Source: Hymenobacter sp. DG25B | Lineage (GTDB): Bacteria; Bacteroidota; Bacteroidia; Cytophagales; Hymenobacteraceae | Length of the DNA stretch: 64,000 bases | Direction: 5' to 3' | Assembly (NCBI RefSeq): GCF_000801315.1 | Contig: NZ_CP010054.1 | Location: 620,001-684,000 of the forward strand | Shown here: in pieces, positions 44,647-52,855 of the stretch | How positions within the stretch are numbered: the stretch's first letter is position 1 | How the letters are laid out: every line of letters begins with the position of its first letter | The notes under the pieces: model-generated | What the model saw: the letters and a program-made list of their open reading frames with translations, nothing else | What the model was told of the DNA's origin: nothing | The model's database searches: none | Position numbers and translations under genes: made by a program

Positions 44647-44745
44647 TGTCATCCTGACGCAGGAAGGACCTTATCACGTTAGCACGAGTCGTTGTTACGA
44701 CAAATGTTCTAGCGTGATAAGGTCCTTCGCAAGCTCAGGATGACA
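44647..44745. repeat. Hairpin repeat family A, copy 2
   Basis: Arms TGTCATCCTGA..GGAAGGACCTTATCACG and CGTGATAAGGTCCTTCGC..GCTCAGGATGACA. The left arm has drifted (GACGCAGG in place of GAGCTTGCG). The loop contains TAGCACGAGTCGTTGTTACG, the reverse complement of the loop in 24713-24813 with one change. It lies between the porin-like gene (+) and tldE-1 (-), convergent ends. Confidence 0.9.
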
Positions 44746-44772
44746 GCTGTTTTTAGTGGAAGCTAGCTGCTA

Positions 44773-46098
44773 CTACACCGCGTCTGATAAGCTGGTAAAC
44801 GTGAAGTCCCGGATTTTCATGGGCGGTATAACGTTGCCGCCCAGACGCACGGGTTTGCCCAGGGCCTCCACGTTATTCAGCATAATCACCGGGCTTTCGT
44901 TGAAGCGCATGTTTTTGATGGGGAATTTGATTTTGCCGTTCTCAATGTAGAACGTGCCATCCCGCGTGAGGCCGGTGACCAGCAGGGTTTGTGGGTCCAC
45001 GTCGCGGATATACCACAGGCGGGTGACCAGAATACCCTTGGCGGTGCCCTTAATCATTTCCTCCAGACTCTGGGTGCCGCCGCTCATCACAAAGTTGCCG
45101 GCAAATGCGCTGGGCTCTACCTTGTTTTTCTGAGCCCAGAAGCGGGTGTAGTACAGGTTTTTCACCACGCCTTTTTCAATCCAGGGCATGCGCTTCACGG
45201 GCAGCCCCTCGTTATCAAACACGCCACCCGGTGCCGTAGCGTTCTGCGGGTCAGTGTAGATGCTGATCCGGTCGTCGAAGAGCTTTTCGCCGGTTTTGTT
45301 GCCACCGCCTTTTTTGCTCAGGAACGAGCGGCCTTCGTCGGCTTCGCGGGCGTCCAGGGCATACACCAGGCGGTTCAAAAGCCCCTCATCCGATACCAGG
45401 GCAGCCGGCTCCAAAATTACGGTGTACTTGCCGGGCTCAATGGCGCGGGCATTCACCGAAGACGCGGCTTTATCAGCGGCGCGCTTGGTGAGGGCCTTGG
45501 CATCGAAGCTCTTCACGTCGGCAAAGTCGGCCACGGCATAGCCGGAGCCTTTGCCGTCGGGCGTGCGTACCGTTACGCTGTAGTCAAGGTTGGTAAACTG
45601 CTGATAGGCTTCCAGTCCTTTGCTGTTGCGCAGGGCCTGAAACGAGGAGGCATCTTCCAGATAACCGGCGGCCGTAAGCTTGCGGCTCTCACAGAGGGCA
45701 ATACTGTCGCCGGCCGCCCGGGCCCGCACATCCGGCGTGATGGCCGCCGTGGCAGGGACAAACGTGGTAGGCGTGAGGTATTGCTGCGGACCCAGCATGG
45801 GCACGTATTCCGGGTCTTCGGGAGCCAGGCGGGCAATTTCCTCGGCCCGCTTTACGCACTGGCGCAGCGTGGCGTCATCGAACTGGTTGCAGGTAGCCAC
45901 GCCGGATTTCTTGCCGAAGCGCGCTTCCACGACCAACGACACGTTATCGGACATGCCCGCGGTGCTCACGTTGTTGCGGGCGTAGCGGATATTGCCGCTG
46001 AGGCGGCCCTGCAGCGTGCCCGCGCACTCATCAGCCTGCGAGAAGCTGAGTACTTTTTTCAGGATAGCCTGAGACTCTTCTTGGGAAAGGATAGGCAT
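44773..46098 (-). CDS. TldE/PmbA-family protein, pair 1
   Basis: A 441-aa member of the TldD/PmbA (U62) family, the non-catalytic TldE-type subunit. It lacks the HExxxH zinc motif and signal peptide. Family features include VEARFGKKSGVATCNQFDDATLRQCVKRAEEIARLAPEDPEY near residue 60-100 and GGTQSLEEMIKGTAKGILVTRLWYIRDVDPQTLLVTGLTRDGTFYIENGKI in the C-terminal half. TldE pairs with TldD to form a protease active on partly unfolded or ribosomally made peptides. It is 42 bp downstream of the TldD-type gene at 46141. Confidence 0.92.
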   Translation of the reverse strand: MPILSQEESQAILKKVLSFSQADECAGTLQGRLSGNIRYARNNVSTAGMSDNVSLVVEARFGKKSGVATCNQFDDATLRQCVKRAEEIARLAPEDPEYVPMLGPQQYLTPTTFVPATAAITPDVRARAAGDSIALCESRKLTAAGYLEDASSFQALRNSKGLEAYQQFTNLDYSVTVRTPDGKGSGYAVADFADVKSFDAKALTKRAADKAASSVNARAIEPGKYTVILEPAALVSDEGLLNRLVYALDAREADEGRSFLSKKGGGNKTGEKLFDDRISIYTDPQNATAPGGVFDNEGLPVKRMPWIEKGVVKNLYYTRFWAQKNKVEPSAFAGNFVMSGGTQSLEEMIKGTAKGILVTRLWYIRDVDPQTLLVTGLTRDGTFYIENGKIKFPIKNMRFNESPVIMLNNVEALGKPVRLGGNVIPPMKIRDFTFTSLSDAV

Positions 46099-46140
46099 CG
46101 GAGGAAAGCAGAAGGGTGGAGAAGATAAACCAGCGGGTGC

Positions 46141-47793
46141 TTACCCAATTTTGCGGGCCGTGTTGATGACGTTTACACCATTAAAGCGCGTGGTGCTGGA
46201 GCCGTGGCTCACCGCCGAGCTTTGGCTGGGCTGGCCCTTGCCATCGTTAAAGAAGCCCGCAAACCGGTAGTCCGACTGGTCGCATACGGCCGAGCAGCTG
46301 TTCCAGAATTCCTGGGTGTTCGACTGATAGGCCACGTCTTCCAGCATGCCCGTGATTTTGCCTTTCTCAATGGCATAAAACACCTGCCCGCCAAACTGGA
46401 AGTTGTAGCGCTGCTGGTCAATGGAGAAGGACCCGTTGCCGGCAATGTAAATGCCTTTGTCCACGTTCTTCACCATCTCATCCACACTGAGCTTGGTAGC
46501 TCCTGGCTTCAGACTTACGTTGGGCATGCGCTGAAACTGCACGTCTTTCCAGGACTGCGCGTAGCAGCATCCGTCGGACTCGTTCTGGCCTACCATGTGC
46601 GCCTGGTCCCGGATTTTTTCATAGTCCACCAGCGTGCCTTCCTTAATCAGGTTCCACTCCTTGGTCTTCACGCCTTCATCATCGTACCCCACCGCGCCCA
46701 GCGAGCCGGGCTGCAGCTTATCGGCTACAATGTTCACCTGCTTGGAGCCGTAGGGCTTGCCCAGCTTTTTCCACTCCAGGGTGGCGAAGGAAGTACCCGC
46801 GTAGTTGGCTTCGTAGCCCAGCACGCGGTCCAGCTCCAGCGGGTGGCCAACAGATTCGTGAATGGTCAGGCCCAGGTGGTGCGGGTCCAGCACCAGGTCA
46901 TACTTGCCGGGCGTTACGGATTTGCAGCTGAGCTTTTCCTTGGCCTGCTTGGCGGCGCGGGCGGCATCTTCCAGCATATCATAGCTGTACTTGTAGCCCA
47001 CCACATCGGAGCCCTGGGGCCCGGCTACTTTGTCCTCGGCCTTGGGCGTGAGGTACTCGTAGCCCATGCCCATGGGGGAGCTCAGGGCCTGCCGGCTGCG
47101 GAACTTACCCGAGGTACGGTCGACCACCGTTACCCCAAACGTGGGGTAAATGCGGTGGATATCCTGGTCGATGTAGGAGCCATCCGTGGAGGCAAAGTAC
47201 TTCTGCTCGTTCACCTGAAACAGCACGGAATTCACGAAGCTCGCGCCGTTTTCCAGGGCTTTGGCGTTGGCCGCCAGCAGCAGGTCTACTTTCTCTTTTA
47301 CGGGTACTTCAAAAGCGTTTTGTTTGATGGGTGCTTTCCAACTCACCTCGCCGTAGCCTTTCTGGGGCGCCAGCCGCACCTGCTCCTTCTGCACTTTGGC
47401 ATTGGCCTTGGCAATCTGCACCGCCAGCTGGGCGGCTTTGGCCAGGCCTGCTTCCGTTACGGTATTGGTAGACGCAAAGCCCCAGGTGCCGTTGGCAATT
47501 ACGCGCACGCCGGCCCCAAAGCTCTCCGAGCTGAGGATGTTCTGCACCTGCTTTTCGCGGGTGAAAATGCCCTGGTTGAGGTAGCGGCCAATGCGCACAT
47601 CGGTATAGGTGGCGCCGGCGGCTTTCGCCGCGTTCAGGGCGGCATCGGCCAGACGCTTTTTCACGGCTACATCAAGGCCACCCTCCAGCAGTTGCTCGGG
47701 GCTGACGAGCGCGCCGGCAAAGCCGGGCAGGCTGGGCAGAAACAAGGCGCCAGTCGCCAGACCGGTTATGCCCACAAAATCACGTCTTTTCAA
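46141..47793 (-). CDS. TldD-family metalloprotease with Tat signal, pair 1
   Basis: A 550-aa TldD-type protein carrying the zinc motif H312-E313-x3-H317 (IHESVGHPLE). The N-terminus is a twin-arginine signal (MKRRDFVGITGLATGALFLP), so it should be exported folded. Typical TldD blocks follow: SFGAGVRVIANGTWGFASTN and DGCCYAQSW near the C-terminal part. The start is TTG at 47793, with the same AAA/CGT codons as in pair 2, where TTG is also used. Its TldE partner has no signal, suggesting export as a complex or a cytosolic TldE with another role. Confidence 0.9.
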   Translation of the reverse strand: MKRRDFVGITGLATGALFLPSLPGFAGALVSPEQLLEGGLDVAVKKRLADAALNAAKAAGATYTDVRIGRYLNQGIFTREKQVQNILSSESFGAGVRVIANGTWGFASTNTVTEAGLAKAAQLAVQIAKANAKVQKEQVRLAPQKGYGEVSWKAPIKQNAFEVPVKEKVDLLLAANAKALENGASFVNSVLFQVNEQKYFASTDGSYIDQDIHRIYPTFGVTVVDRTSGKFRSRQALSSPMGMGYEYLTPKAEDKVAGPQGSDVVGYKYSYDMLEDAARAAKQAKEKLSCKSVTPGKYDLVLDPHHLGLTIHESVGHPLELDRVLGYEANYAGTSFATLEWKKLGKPYGSKQVNIVADKLQPGSLGAVGYDDEGVKTKEWNLIKEGTLVDYEKIRDQAHMVGQNESDGCCYAQSWKDVQFQRMPNVSLKPGATKLSVDEMVKNVDKGIYIAGNGSFSIDQQRYNFQFGGQVFYAIEKGKITGMLEDVAYQSNTQEFWNSCSAVCDQSDYRFAGFFNDGKGQPSQSSAVSHGSSTTRFNGVNVINTARKIG

Positions 47794-47822
47794 AGGAGTA
47801 GAAGTAGGGTGAGAGGGAGAAT

Positions 47823-47892
47823 TGTCATTCCGAGCGAAGCGAGGAATCTGGCTGGCAGTTAACCCAGATTCCTCACTGCGTTCGGAATGACA
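47823..47892. repeat. Hairpin repeat family C, copy 1
   Basis: Arms TGTCATTCCGAGCGAAGCGA..GGAATCTGG and CCAGATTCCTCACTGCG..TTCGGAATGACA. It lies 30 bp upstream of the tldD-1 start and 40 bp before the GIY-YIG pseudogene. Confidence 0.9.
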
Positions 47893-47932
47893 AAAACATT
47901 ACATTTCAAGCAATAAACTGCCGGTCAACTAT

Positions 47933-48235
47933 ATGCATTATCATCATTACTACGTCTACCTGGTGACCAATCCCAAGCGAACCACTTTATACACCGGTGT
48001 TACCAATGATCTGGCCCGCCGGCTGGCCCAGCATATGGAAAACGAAGGTGGGAGGCGCACTTTTGCCGGGCGCTACTTCTGCAATCTGCTGGTGCATTGG
48101 GAGTAGTTCGGCGACATTGTTCAGGCCATTGCGCGCGAAAAGGAAATCAAAGGCTGGCGGCGGGAAAAGAAAGATGCTCTAATAGCCGCCCACAACCCCG
48201 AATGGCGGGATTTGCACCCTGATATTATTGGGTAA
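47933..48235 (+). pseudogene. GIY-YIG endonuclease-like gene with in-frame amber stop
   Basis: Reading from the ATG at 47933 gives a 57-codon product, then TAG at 48104-48106, then a further 42 codons in the same frame to TAA at 48233-48235. The first part begins HYHHYYVYLVTNPKRTTLYT and continues GVTNDLARRLAQH, with the GIY-YIG motif in the form YVYLV...LYTGVTNDL and the conserved Arg (R28 or R29 in LARRL). The second part is FGDIVQAIAREKEIKGWRRE, then KKDALI, and fits the end of the domain (IKGWRREKK). Where homologues have an acidic or aromatic residue before F, this has TAG. The rest of the frame is well preserved, so the stop looks recent. Flanked on both sides by family C hairpins. Confidence 0.85.
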
Positions 48236-48236
48236 T

Positions 48237-48318
48237 TGTCATTCCAAGCAAAGCGAGGAATCTGGGAAAAGACGTTCAAAAGTTCGAATCCAGATTCCTC
48301 GCTTTGCTCGGAATGACA
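48237..48318. repeat. Hairpin repeat family C, copy 2
   Basis: Arms TGTCATTCCAAGCAAAGCGA..GGAATCTGG and CCAGATTCCTCGCTTTGCTC..GGAATGACA. It starts one base after the pseudogene stop codon and ends two bases before the tldE-2 stop codon (CTA on this strand at 48321). The loop differs from copy 1. Confidence 0.9.
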
Positions 48319-48320
48319 GC

Positions 48321-49655
48321 CTACACGGCGTCAGAGAGGCTGGTGAAGGTGAAGTCCCGGATTTTCAGCGGGGGCACCAGGTTGCCGCCTACCCGCACGG
48401 GCTTGCCCAGGGCTTCCAGGTTATTGAGCATGATAATGGGCGACTCATTGAAGCGGAAGTTCTTAACCGGGTGCTTGATCTTGCCATTCTCGATGTAGAA
48501 GGTTCCGTCGCGGGTCAGGCCGGTGTAGAGCAGGGTTTGCGGGTCTACCGGACGGATGTACCACAGGCGCGTGACCAGAATACCTTTGGCCGTGCCTTTA
48601 ATCATGTCCTCCACGCTTTGGGTGCCGCCTTCCATAATCCAGCCGCCGGGCGAGGGCAGGTCCGGGATACCGGCTTTCTGGGCCCAGAAGCGGGAGCTGT
48701 ATAGGTTCTTCACCACGCCCTTTTCAATCCAGGTTACTTTCTGTTGCGGGCGGCCGTCGCCGGCGAAAGTCAGATCCGGAATTTCGGCGTTGGTGGGGTC
48801 GGAGTAGATGGTTACCCGCTCATCGAAGAGCTTCTCGCCCTTCTTATTGCCGCCGCCTTTTTTGCTCAGGAACGAGCGGCCTTCGTCGGCGTTGCGGGCG
48901 TCCATGGCACTCATCAGCGCATTCAGCAGCGAGGCGTCGCTGTTGGCTACCAGAGCGGCGGGCTCCAGAATCACGGTATACTTGCCAGGCTCAATGGCCT
49001 TGGCATTGCGCGACATAGAGGCTTTATCGGCCGCAATTTTAGTCAGGCGGCCGGCGTCAAACTTGCTGGAGTCGTTGTAGTCAGCAATGGCGTAGCCAGA
49101 GCCGGTACCATCGGGCGTGCGCACCGTTACGCTGTATTCCAGGCCGGTTTGCTGCTGATAAGCCTCCAGGCCTTTGTTGTTGCGCTTGGCCACAAAACCC
49201 GCGGAGTCAACCAAAAACGCGGCGGAGGAAAGCTTCCGCTCATCGCACAGGGCCATGCCGGCAGCTACCTGCTTGGCCCGGAATTCGGGGTTGATGCCGG
49301 CGGTGCTGGCCGCAAACGATGAAGGCGAAGTCAGGTACTGCTGCGGGCCCAGCAGGGGCATGTACTCGGGGTTTTCCGGGGCCAGGCGGGCAATTTCTTC
49401 GGCCCGCTTCACGCACTGGCGCAGCGTAGCATCATCAAACTGGTTGCAGGTAGCCGTGCCCGACTTTTTGCCGAATCGCGCTTCCACGGCCAGGGCTACG
49501 TTGTCATCGGCGCCACTGGTGCTGATGGCATTGCGCGCCGAGCGCACGTTGCCACCAATGTTGCCCGTGAGCGTGGCCTCGCACTCATCGGCGGTGCTGA
49601 AGCTCAGTACTTTTTTCAGGATGGCCTGGGATTCTTCTTGAGAAAGGATTGCCAT
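48321..49655 (-). CDS. TldE/PmbA-family protein, pair 2
   Basis: A 444-aa paralogue of the protein at 44773-46098: the first residues (M-ILSQEESQAILKKVLSFS) and the block FGKKSG-ATCNQFDDATLRQCVKRAEEIARLAPE are nearly the same. It again lacks HExxxH and any signal peptide. It is 56 bp downstream of tldD-2, matching the gene order of pair 1, so a whole tldD-tldE pair was duplicated in tandem. Confidence 0.92.
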   Translation of the reverse strand: MAILSQEESQAILKKVLSFSTADECEATLTGNIGGNVRSARNAISTSGADDNVALAVEARFGKKSGTATCNQFDDATLRQCVKRAEEIARLAPENPEYMPLLGPQQYLTSPSSFAASTAGINPEFRAKQVAAGMALCDERKLSSAAFLVDSAGFVAKRNNKGLEAYQQQTGLEYSVTVRTPDGTGSGYAIADYNDSSKFDAGRLTKIAADKASMSRNAKAIEPGKYTVILEPAALVANSDASLLNALMSAMDARNADEGRSFLSKKGGGNKKGEKLFDERVTIYSDPTNAEIPDLTFAGDGRPQQKVTWIEKGVVKNLYSSRFWAQKAGIPDLPSPGGWIMEGGTQSVEDMIKGTAKGILVTRLWYIRPVDPQTLLYTGLTRDGTFYIENGKIKHPVKNFRFNESPIIMLNNLEALGKPVRVGGNLVPPLKIRDFTFTSLSDAV

Positions 49656-49711
49656 GAAAATGGATGTCTTTTGAAATAAGGGTTCGGCTGCGCAAAGCAG
49701 GACTGGCTGGT

Positions 49712-51361
49712 TTAGCCGATTTTGCGGGCTGTGTTGATAACATTCACGCCATTGAAGCGCGTGGTGCTGGAGCCATGGCTCACCGCCGATACCTGCGGCG
49801 GCTGACCTTTGCCATCGAAGAAGGAACCGAACAAGCGGTAGTCCGACTCGTCGCAGATAGCCGAGCAGCTGTTCCAGAATTCCTGGGTGTTCGACTGATA
49901 CGCCACGTCTTCCAGCATGCCGGCAATTTTGCCTTTCTCAATGGCGTAGTAAGCGGTGCCACCGAACTGGAAGTTGTAGCGCTGCTGATCAATGGAGAAA
50001 GACCCGCGGCCGGCTATGTAAACGCCTTTATCCACGTTCTTAATCATGTCGTCCACGCTCATCTTTTCTTTGCCGGGCTTCAGGCTGATGTTGGCCATGC
50101 GCTGGAACTGCACATCCTGCCACGACTGCGCGTAGCAGCACCCATCCGACTCATTCTGACCCACCATGGCGGCCTGGTCGCGGATTTTCTGGTAGTCTAC
50201 CAGCTTGCCTTCCTTGATGATATCCCACTCCTTGGTCTTCACGCCTTCGTCGTCGTACCCCACGGCCCCCAGCGAGCCGGGCTGCAGCTTGTCGGCCACA
50301 ATGTTGACGATTTTGGAGCCGTAAGGCTTGCCTTGTTTTTTCCATTCCAGCGTAGCGAAGGAGGTGCCCGCATAGTTGGCCTCATAGCCCAGCACGCGGT
50401 CCAGCTCAGTGGCATGCCCCACGGATTCATGAATGGTCAGACCCAGGTGGTTGGGGTCCAGCACCAAGTCGTACTTGCCCGGCGTAACCGACTTGGCGGT
50501 GAGCTTTTCCTTGGCCTGCTTAGCGGCCAGGGCAGCATCTTCCAGCATGTCGTAGCTCTGCCTGTAGCCTACCAGGCCCGTACCAGCGGGGCCCGCAATC
50601 TTGTCCTGAGCCTTCGGAATCATGTACTCGTAGCCCATGCCCATGGGCGAGCTGAGCGCCTCGCGGGAGCGGAACTTGCCCGAGGTACGGTCAATTGCCG
50701 TCACAGTGAAGGTGGGCCAGATACGGTGAATATCCTGGTCGATGTAGGAACCGTCGGTGGAGGCAAAATACTTCTGCTCATTCACCTGGAACAGGGCCGA
50801 GTTGACGTAGGTAGCACCGTTGTCCAGGGCCTTGGCGTTAGCGGCCAGCAGCAGGTCTACCTTGTCTTTTACCGGTACCTCAAAGGCATTCTTTTCAATG
50901 GGGGCTTTCCAGGTTACTTCGCCGTAGCCTTTCTGGGGGGCCAGCTGCACTTTGGCTTTCTGCACCTTGGCATTGGCCTTGGCAATGGAGGCAGCCATTT
51001 TAGCGGCATTGGCAATGCCGGCTTCCGTTACGGTGTTGGTAGCGGCAAAGCCCCAGGTACCATCCACAATCACGCGCACGCCAGCCCCAAAGCTCTCGGT
51101 GCTGGTGATGTTCTGCACCTGCTTTTCGCGGGTGAAAACATATTGGTTCAGGTAGCGGCCAATGCGCACATCAGCGTACGTGGCGCCGGCTGATTTGGCG
51201 GCATTCAGGGCGGCATCGGCCAGGCGCTTTTTCAGGGCCGGATCAATGGCTTCCAGCAAACGGTCGGGGTCCACGGCGGTACCGCCAAAACCGGGCAGGC
51301 TGGGCAGGAACAGGGCACCGGCTGCCAGACCGGTCACACCTACAAAATCACGTCGTTTCAA
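49712..51361 (-). CDS. TldD-family metalloprotease with Tat signal, pair 2
   Basis: A 549-aa paralogue of the protein at 46141-47793, with HESVGH (zinc motif) in the same place and the twin-arginine signal KRRDFVGVTGLAAGALFLP. I use the TTG at 51361, which aligns exactly with the TTG of pair 1; an open frame to 51475 would add 38 residues unlike any signal sequence. The two copies differ along their whole length, so this is not a recent duplication. The upstream region contains a 16-bp palindrome and a long stem-loop. Confidence 0.9.
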   Translation of the reverse strand: MKRRDFVGVTGLAAGALFLPSLPGFGGTAVDPDRLLEAIDPALKKRLADAALNAAKSAGATYADVRIGRYLNQYVFTREKQVQNITSTESFGAGVRVIVDGTWGFAATNTVTEAGIANAAKMAASIAKANAKVQKAKVQLAPQKGYGEVTWKAPIEKNAFEVPVKDKVDLLLAANAKALDNGATYVNSALFQVNEQKYFASTDGSYIDQDIHRIWPTFTVTAIDRTSGKFRSREALSSPMGMGYEYMIPKAQDKIAGPAGTGLVGYRQSYDMLEDAALAAKQAKEKLTAKSVTPGKYDLVLDPNHLGLTIHESVGHATELDRVLGYEANYAGTSFATLEWKKQGKPYGSKIVNIVADKLQPGSLGAVGYDDEGVKTKEWDIIKEGKLVDYQKIRDQAAMVGQNESDGCCYAQSWQDVQFQRMANISLKPGKEKMSVDDMIKNVDKGVYIAGRGSFSIDQQRYNFQFGGTAYYAIEKGKIAGMLEDVAYQSNTQEFWNSCSAICDESDYRLFGSFFDGKGQPPQVSAVSHGSSTTRFNGVNVINTARKIG

Positions 51362-51480
51362 AAGCGTAGAAGTGTTAGGAGATAGGGAGAAAAGAGAGGG
51401 TGAACCACAACGTAAAACGTGGCGGAAGGACGCCGCCCGGAAATCGAAGGCTGCTTGCCGGTTGGAAAATAGCACACATG

Positions 51481-51496
51481 AGATGATATATCATCT
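51481..51496. promoter_or_regulatory. 16-bp perfect palindrome upstream of tldD-2
   Basis: AGATGATATATCATCT is a perfect palindrome with AT-rich centre, 120 bp before the tldD-2 start. It is a candidate operator; no regulator gene is adjacent. Confidence 0.4.
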
Positions 51497-51510
51497 AGTG
51501 CCGAAATTCT

Positions 51511-51701
51511 GAACCACAGATTCAGGCGGATTTTGTGGAGTCCACGGATTCTGGGGACGATTCTTTCACGCAAAAAGCCTCACCGACGGCGAGGCTTTTT
51601 GCGTGAAATTTAGATGCTAACTGTTGATGAGAAATAGGTTGCGTCTCAATCCGCCGACCGTCTGGAACAGTCCCCGGAATCGGCTTGAACCACGGATTCA
51701 G
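51511..51701. repeat. Repeat family D (direct and inverted words)
   Basis: GAACCACAGATTCAG at 51511-51525 returns as GAACCACGGATTCAG at 51687-51701 in direct orientation. Between them GGCGGATT (51525-51532) is complemented by AATCCGCC (51648-51655), and GATTCTGGGGAC (51547-51558) by GTCCCCGGAATC (51670-51681, one mismatch). The right-hand copy runs over the mcrC stop codon (51698-51700). The word style (CCACGGATT) recalls repeats seen in many Bacteroidota and related genomes. Confidence 0.7.
51564..51608. terminator. Long perfect stem-loop, bidirectional terminator
   Basis: An 18-bp perfect stem (TTTCACGCAAAAAGCCTC / GAGGCTTTTTGCGTGAAA) around a 9-nt loop, with A and T runs inside the stem. 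It is suited to stop transcription from mcrC leftwards. Confidence 0.85.
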
Positions 51702-52729
51702 ACAACCAGCGCCAGCAGATCAGCAGCAATGCCGGCCCAGGGCTGGGCTAGGTCCAGGGTGGCTACCCGCACTGGAAAACCGCCCAGCGTGTAGCGCAGA
51801 TCCACGGTGCGCGCGGTGGCCGGATATAGCAGAATGCCTTCCAGCTGCTGCCCGGGCAGGTTAGGCTGATTCTGCAGGTAGGCATAGAGCTGGTACAGAT
51901 GAGGGGCAATAAGGCGCTGCTGGTTGTAGCGCGTGCGCAGCGCGGCGGCGTAATACTTGGTGTCCAGAATGAGCTTCCGGTCAGGGGCTTCCAGGGTGGT
52001 GTCGGTAATCATGACGGGCAGCAGAGCCAGATCTTCGGCCCGCTCGGCGGCCGCCTGCCAATGAATAGTTTCCGATAGCACCCGGTAGCGGCGTTGCTCC
52101 ATCCGATAGAAGTTGCGCACAAACTGCTCAAACAGCCGTGCCATCAGCACCTCGTCGCGGCGGAAGTCCTGGAAGCGAAAGGCGCCCTCGGTATCCGGCT
52201 CGGGCAGGGCGCTGGCGTGCAGTAATTCACAGATATGAAGCAGAAACCGCTCCGGGCCGGTGTGCTGCTGGCGGCGCACCAGATGCAGGGTATGGCTGGT
52301 GAGGGGCAATGCTGCTACTCCCGCCGGAAAACGGCCCAGCACCAGGCGTACTTCGTGGCGCAGCGCGGCGGGCAGCTGGCGGGAGCGGACCAGCTGCTGC
52401 AGCGTGCCCAGCAGTAAACCGTTTAGCGGCGTATCATGGCCCAGCTCATCATAGGCGCATACGGCGCGGCCGCGGGGTAGCAGGTTGCGCAACAGGGTAG
52501 GCGCCAGCAGCACCCGCCCGCGCAGCTCCGGCAGCTCCTCTTTCCGCTCAGTATAAGTTTGTTGCAAGCCTCTTTTTAGCTGCCGGTGCAGCGCCGTGAG
52601 CAACAGGCGCGTGAGCAGCTCTACCGGCCGGTGAAACTCCGCCGCTTCTACGGTCTGCAGCTCGCCCGGCTCCGGCAGGCGGTTCCAGGCGTAGCAAAGC
52701 AGGTAGTAGAGGTTCTGAATGGGAATCAC
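51698..52729 (-). CDS. mcrC: McrC-like restriction subunit (PD-(D/E)xK nuclease)
   Basis: A 343-aa McrC homologue, the nuclease and GTPase-stimulating partner of McrB. The N-terminus I(P)IQNLYYLLCYAWNRLPE is the canonical McrC start. The nuclease core is seen in LALLPVMITDTTLEAP, then RKLILDTKYY (the D...DTK form). I start it at GTG 52729 (translated as Met), because upstream codons in the open frame to 52837 translate the repeat E (QLETGNRQL) rather than protein. The C-terminal residues ALVV and stop codon lie on repeat D. Confidence 0.88.
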   Translation of the reverse strand: MIPIQNLYYLLCYAWNRLPEPGELQTVEAAEFHRPVELLTRLLLTALHRQLKRGLQQTYTERKEELPELRGRVLLAPTLLRNLLPRGRAVCAYDELGHDTPLNGLLLGTLQQLVRSRQLPAALRHEVRLVLGRFPAGVAALPLTSHTLHLVRRQQHTGPERFLLHICELLHASALPEPDTEGAFRFQDFRRDEVLMARLFEQFVRNFYRMEQRRYRVLSETIHWQAAAERAEDLALLPVMITDTTLEAPDRKLILDTKYYAAALRTRYNQQRLIAPHLYQLYAYLQNQPNLPGQQLEGILLYPATARTVDLRYTLGGFPVRVATLDLAQPWAGIAADLLALVV

Positions 52730-52737
52730 GGGAATCA

Positions 52738-52855
52738 GTTGGCGGTTGCCAGTTTCCAGTTGCCGGTTGTGAGGTGTGAGTTGTTGGTTTTCATTGCGGT
52801 TTACCTTGTTTAAGCAGAGCGAACTGGCAACCGGCAACTGACAACTGGAAACTGA
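52738..52855. repeat. Repeat family E in the mcrB-mcrC gap
   Basis: Word-like inverted repeat made of variants of CAGTTTCCAGTTGCC. The clear arms are CAGTTGCCGGTTG (52757-52769) and CAACCGGCAACTG (52828-52840), with more partial matches (GTTGCCAGTTTCCAGTTG; ACAACTGGAAACTGATC). It begins right at the mcrB stop codon and stops 9 bp before the mcrC GTG, so it separates genes that usually touch or overlap. Confidence 0.75.

Larger units (their letters stand above)
51362..51697. other. Gene-free region between tldD-2 and mcrC
   Basis: 336 bp with three separate structures: a 16-bp palindrome (51481-51496), a long terminator-like stem (51564-51608), and the word-like family D repeat whose two direct copies are at 51511-51525 and 51687-51701. 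It must hold the promoter of the tldD-2/tldE-2 operon, but no full TAnnTTTG promoter was identified. Confidence 0.6.

Noticed and set aside
48104..48106. Programmed read-through or recoding of the TAG in the GIY-YIG frame
   Set aside because: No stimulatory structure or pyrrolysine/selenocysteine context is evident, and a simple inactivating mutation explains it.
24713..48318. Hairpin repeats A, B and C as a CRISPR array or riboswitches
   Set aside because: They are dispersed and palindromic, without regular spacers, and lie mostly at gene ends rather than in leaders.
46204..51193. Two long plus-strand frames (about 550 and 510 codons) opposite the two TldD genes
   Set aside because: They look similar to each other only because the TldD genes are paralogues. 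No motifs, no promoter, and strong TldD products on the other strand.
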